From: Nostoc sp. CHAB 5836
GTDB lineage: Bacteria; Cyanobacteriota; Cyanobacteriia; Cyanobacteriales; Nostocaceae
DNA length: 64,000 bases
Reading direction: 5' to 3'
Assembly (NCBI RefSeq): GCF_020829445.1
Contig: NZ_JAIVFV010000014.1
Coordinates: forward strand, 1-64,000
Shown here in pieces: positions 62,605-64,000 of the stretch. A program made the position numbers and the translations under genes. The notes under the pieces were generated by a model that saw only the letters and a list, made by a program, of their open reading frames with translations, had not been told where the DNA came from and did not search any database. How positions within the stretch are numbered: the stretch's first letter is position 1; every line of letters starts with the position of its first letter.

Positions 62605-62722
62605 GTTAGGAGTTAGGAGTTAGGAGTTAGGAGTTAGGAGTTAGGAGTTAGGAGTTAGGAGTTAGGAGTTAGGAGTTAGGAGTTAGGAGTTAAGAGTTAG
62701 GAGTTAGGAGTTAGGAGTAAAA
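62605..62722 (+). repeat. GGAGTTA heptamer tandem array
   Basis: About 16 units, starting at the pdhB stop. Only one unit differs (AAGAGTTA). A likely site of slippage or length variation between strains. Confidence 0.95.
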
Positions 62723-62733
62723 ATTCTTACTTA

Positions 62734-62864
62734 TAAGTACGTTGGTGCGAAAAAAGTCAAGTATGTTACGAAACGTAAATAAGCTTAAAACCTTTACTAA
62801 TGACCAATGACAAAGGACAAATGACAGCCTTAGCCAGTTAGCTTTAATTGCGCCAACCTACTTA
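62734..62864 (+). repeat. TAAGTA leader element, copy C (before the SecD-like lipoprotein)
   Basis: TAAGTACGTTGGTGCG ... CCTACTTA, 131 bp, ending 56 bp before the ATG at 62921. Contains TCAAGTATGTTACGAAACG, a short TGACAAA tract and the conserved 3' part; nearly identical to copies A and B. Confidence 0.85.
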
Positions 62865-62920
62865 GCTTTTAACTCCGTAAGAGTACGGTATCATAATCTT
62901 TATTCAAAGCAGCTTATGGT

Positions 62921-63778
62921 ATGCAAAAACAAAGCTCATTATTAGCCCTAATTTCAACTCAGGTAGTGGTGGCAATGACGTTAAGTTCTTGTATTCCGGC
63001 ACTGTTGGGACAAAGCCAAGACCCACGGGGAAGTTATCAGTTAATTATTGAGTTACAAAAAACACCAGAAATTCCGCAAATCACCGAACGAGAATTAGAA
63101 GCCGTTAAAAAAGTCATTGAAGGTCGGATAAACGGTCTGGGTATCTCAAAACCAGTCATTAAAATAGTGGGTGCAGACCAAATTCTCGTACAGCTACCAG
63201 GAGTTAAAGATCCAGAGCAAGCCGAACGCGTGCTAGGTGCTACAGCGCAGTTAGAATTTCGTACCCAAAAGCCGAATACAGAAACTCAACTGCTTGCTTT
63301 CCAAGCATCTAGAGCCGAATTGAAAGGCAAGCAAAAAGAGTTGAGAAAGAGTACTGACAAAGCAGCAATTGTCAAGAATCAAGAAGATTTACAAAAAAAT
63401 AATCAAGCGATCGCCGAATTGTTTGAAACCACCAATCCACCATTAACTGGCAAATACCTCAAGAATGCCTATGGCGAACCCACTCAAGATAACAATTGGA
63501 ATGTGGCTATTCGCTTCGACCAAAAAGGTGGTGAACTGTTTACCCAACTGACGAAAAACCTTGCCGGTACTGGGCGTAGCATTGGTGTTTTTCTGGACAA
63601 TAAACTGATTAGCGCTCCTAGCGTGGGTATAGAATTTGCCGCCACTGGTATTACTGGTGGCTCTGCTGTGATTACAGGACGCTTTACCGCCCAACAAGCC
63701 AATGACTTAGGCATTCAGCTACGCGGTGGGGCATTACCTGTACCAATAAAAATACTATCGAGGAAGCGGGAGTCCTAA
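62921..63778 (+). CDS. SecD-P1-domain lipoprotein (tandem paralogue of secD)
   Basis: A 285-residue protein. Residues 1-24 form a lipoprotein signal with lipobox LSSC (Cys24). The remainder aligns with the periplasmic P1 region of SecD: TERELEAVKKVIEGRINGLG, ILVQLPGVKDPEQAERVLGATAQLEFR and a C-terminal SAVITGRFTAQQANDLGIQLRGGALPVPI. It stops at SRKRES, exactly where SecD enters its membrane domain, so it has no transporter channel. The sequences in front of both starts share TTATGGTATGCAAA, showing tandem duplication. It may assist or regulate SecDF, or be a decaying copy with intact signal. Confidence 0.85.
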   Translation: MQKQSSLLALISTQVVVAMTLSSCIPALLGQSQDPRGSYQLIIELQKTPEIPQITERELEAVKKVIEGRINGLGISKPVIKIVGADQILVQLPGVKDPEQAERVLGATAQLEFRTQKPNTETQLLAFQASRAELKGKQKELRKSTDKAAIVKNQEDLQKNNQAIAELFETTNPPLTGKYLKNAYGEPTQDNNWNVAIRFDQKGGELFTQLTKNLAGTGRSIGVFLDNKLISAPSVGIEFAATGITGGSAVITGRFTAQQANDLGIQLRGGALPVPIKILSRKRES

Positions 63779-63837
63779 CTCATGATGGATGCTACAAAAG
63801 AACGTTATTATAGCGTTTGTCAGTTGCGAGTTATGGT

Positions 63838-64000
63838 ATGCAAAGACAGCGATCGCTATTAATTTTAATTTTAGTCCTGATAATCGCCGCTATTTGGGTG
63901 ATTGCCACGATTCCCATACCTCTTGGGCTAGACTTGCGCGGAGGCTCACAGTTAACAATTCAGGTGAAACCATCAGCAGATATTCCCAAAATCACCGAAC
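63838..64000 (+). CDS. secD: Protein translocase subunit SecD (partial, runs off the window)
   Basis: Starts MQRQRSLLILILVLIIAAIWVIATIPIPLGLDLRGG, with a first transmembrane helix and the SecD signature LGLDLRGGSQLTIQV. Only the first 54 residues are in the window. SecD with SecF pulls translocated proteins across the membrane using the proton gradient. It follows the lipoprotein paralogue by 59 bp and is probably cotranscribed with it. Confidence 0.93.
   Translation, partial: MQRQRSLLILILVLIIAAIWVIATIPIPLGLDLRGGSQLTIQVKPSADIPKITE

Noticed and set aside
1-64000. CRISPR arrays, tRNA or rRNA genes
   Set aside because: The tandem arrays here have 7- or 9-bp units without spacers, so they are not CRISPR. 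No cloverleaf-like or rRNA sequence was recognised by eye; tRNAscan-SE would settle the tRNA question.

Overview
This 64 kb window reads as chromosomal DNA of a filamentous, heterocyst-forming cyanobacterium of the Nostoc/Anabaena type. The reasons are: a CphA2-type cyanophycin synthetase, a HetZ-related protein, DevBCA-type exporters, a hormogonium-morphology (TftA-like) protein, an all3515-type Zur-repressed PEP-CTERM protein, frequent HIP1 octamers (GCGATCGC), and dense heptamer and nonamer tandem repeats and MITE-like inverted repeats in nearly every intergenic gap.

Layout. 1-3.7 kb: end of an IS630-type transposase, a double-glycine leader peptide gene, a repeat-rich AT-rich stretch and a small PD-(D/E)XK-like protein. 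3.7-17.1 kb: hslO (Hsp33), a membrane-anchored alanine-rich repeat protein, leuS, a gamma-glutamylcyclotransferase-like protein, the sigG-type ECF sigma factor with its anti-sigma factor, an L,D-transpeptidase, a ComFB-domain protein and an M23 peptidase. 18-26.4 kb: an export locus on the minus strand with two devB-devC pairs around one devA, and a divergent TetR regulator. 26.8-33 kb: an infC paralogue that apparently starts at AUU, an RhlE-like helicase, dnaG and a TftA-like wall protein. 33.3-39.1 kb: an accessory stretch with an ABC-type ATPase/Toprim-like (DUF4276) gene pair, small unknown genes, cphA2 and two neighbouring toxin-antitoxin loci whose toxins are both truncated. 39.3-58.6 kb: mostly housekeeping genes (cbiD, guaA, larC, a yciO-type gene, cobW-type GTPase, sufE, an RRM protein, prfC, hemB), with a HetZ-related gene, a Zur-regulated divergent pair and two enzyme-like proteins lacking key catalytic residues. 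58.7-61.3 kb: an IS605-type element (tnpA and tnpB divergent) sitting inside a small DUF6888-like gene whose partner gene follows. 61.6-64 kb: pdhB, a lipoprotein derived from the SecD periplasmic domain, and the start of the canonical secD.

The strongest non-standard signals are: (1) a 131-196 bp repeat present three times, always in the same orientation and ending 0-56 bp before a start codon (devA, tftA-like, secD-like lipoprotein); (2) the ATPase/Toprim-like pair, which resembles split OLD/PARIS-type defence modules; (3) the tandem, TM-less, lipobox-bearing SecD paralogue; (4) the AUU-initiated infC paralogue; (5) the IS605 insertion that can be undone on paper to restore an intact reading frame; (6) several MITE families with clear terminal inverted repeats and target-site duplications. 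All functional calls rest on reading motifs by eye; no database search was possible.
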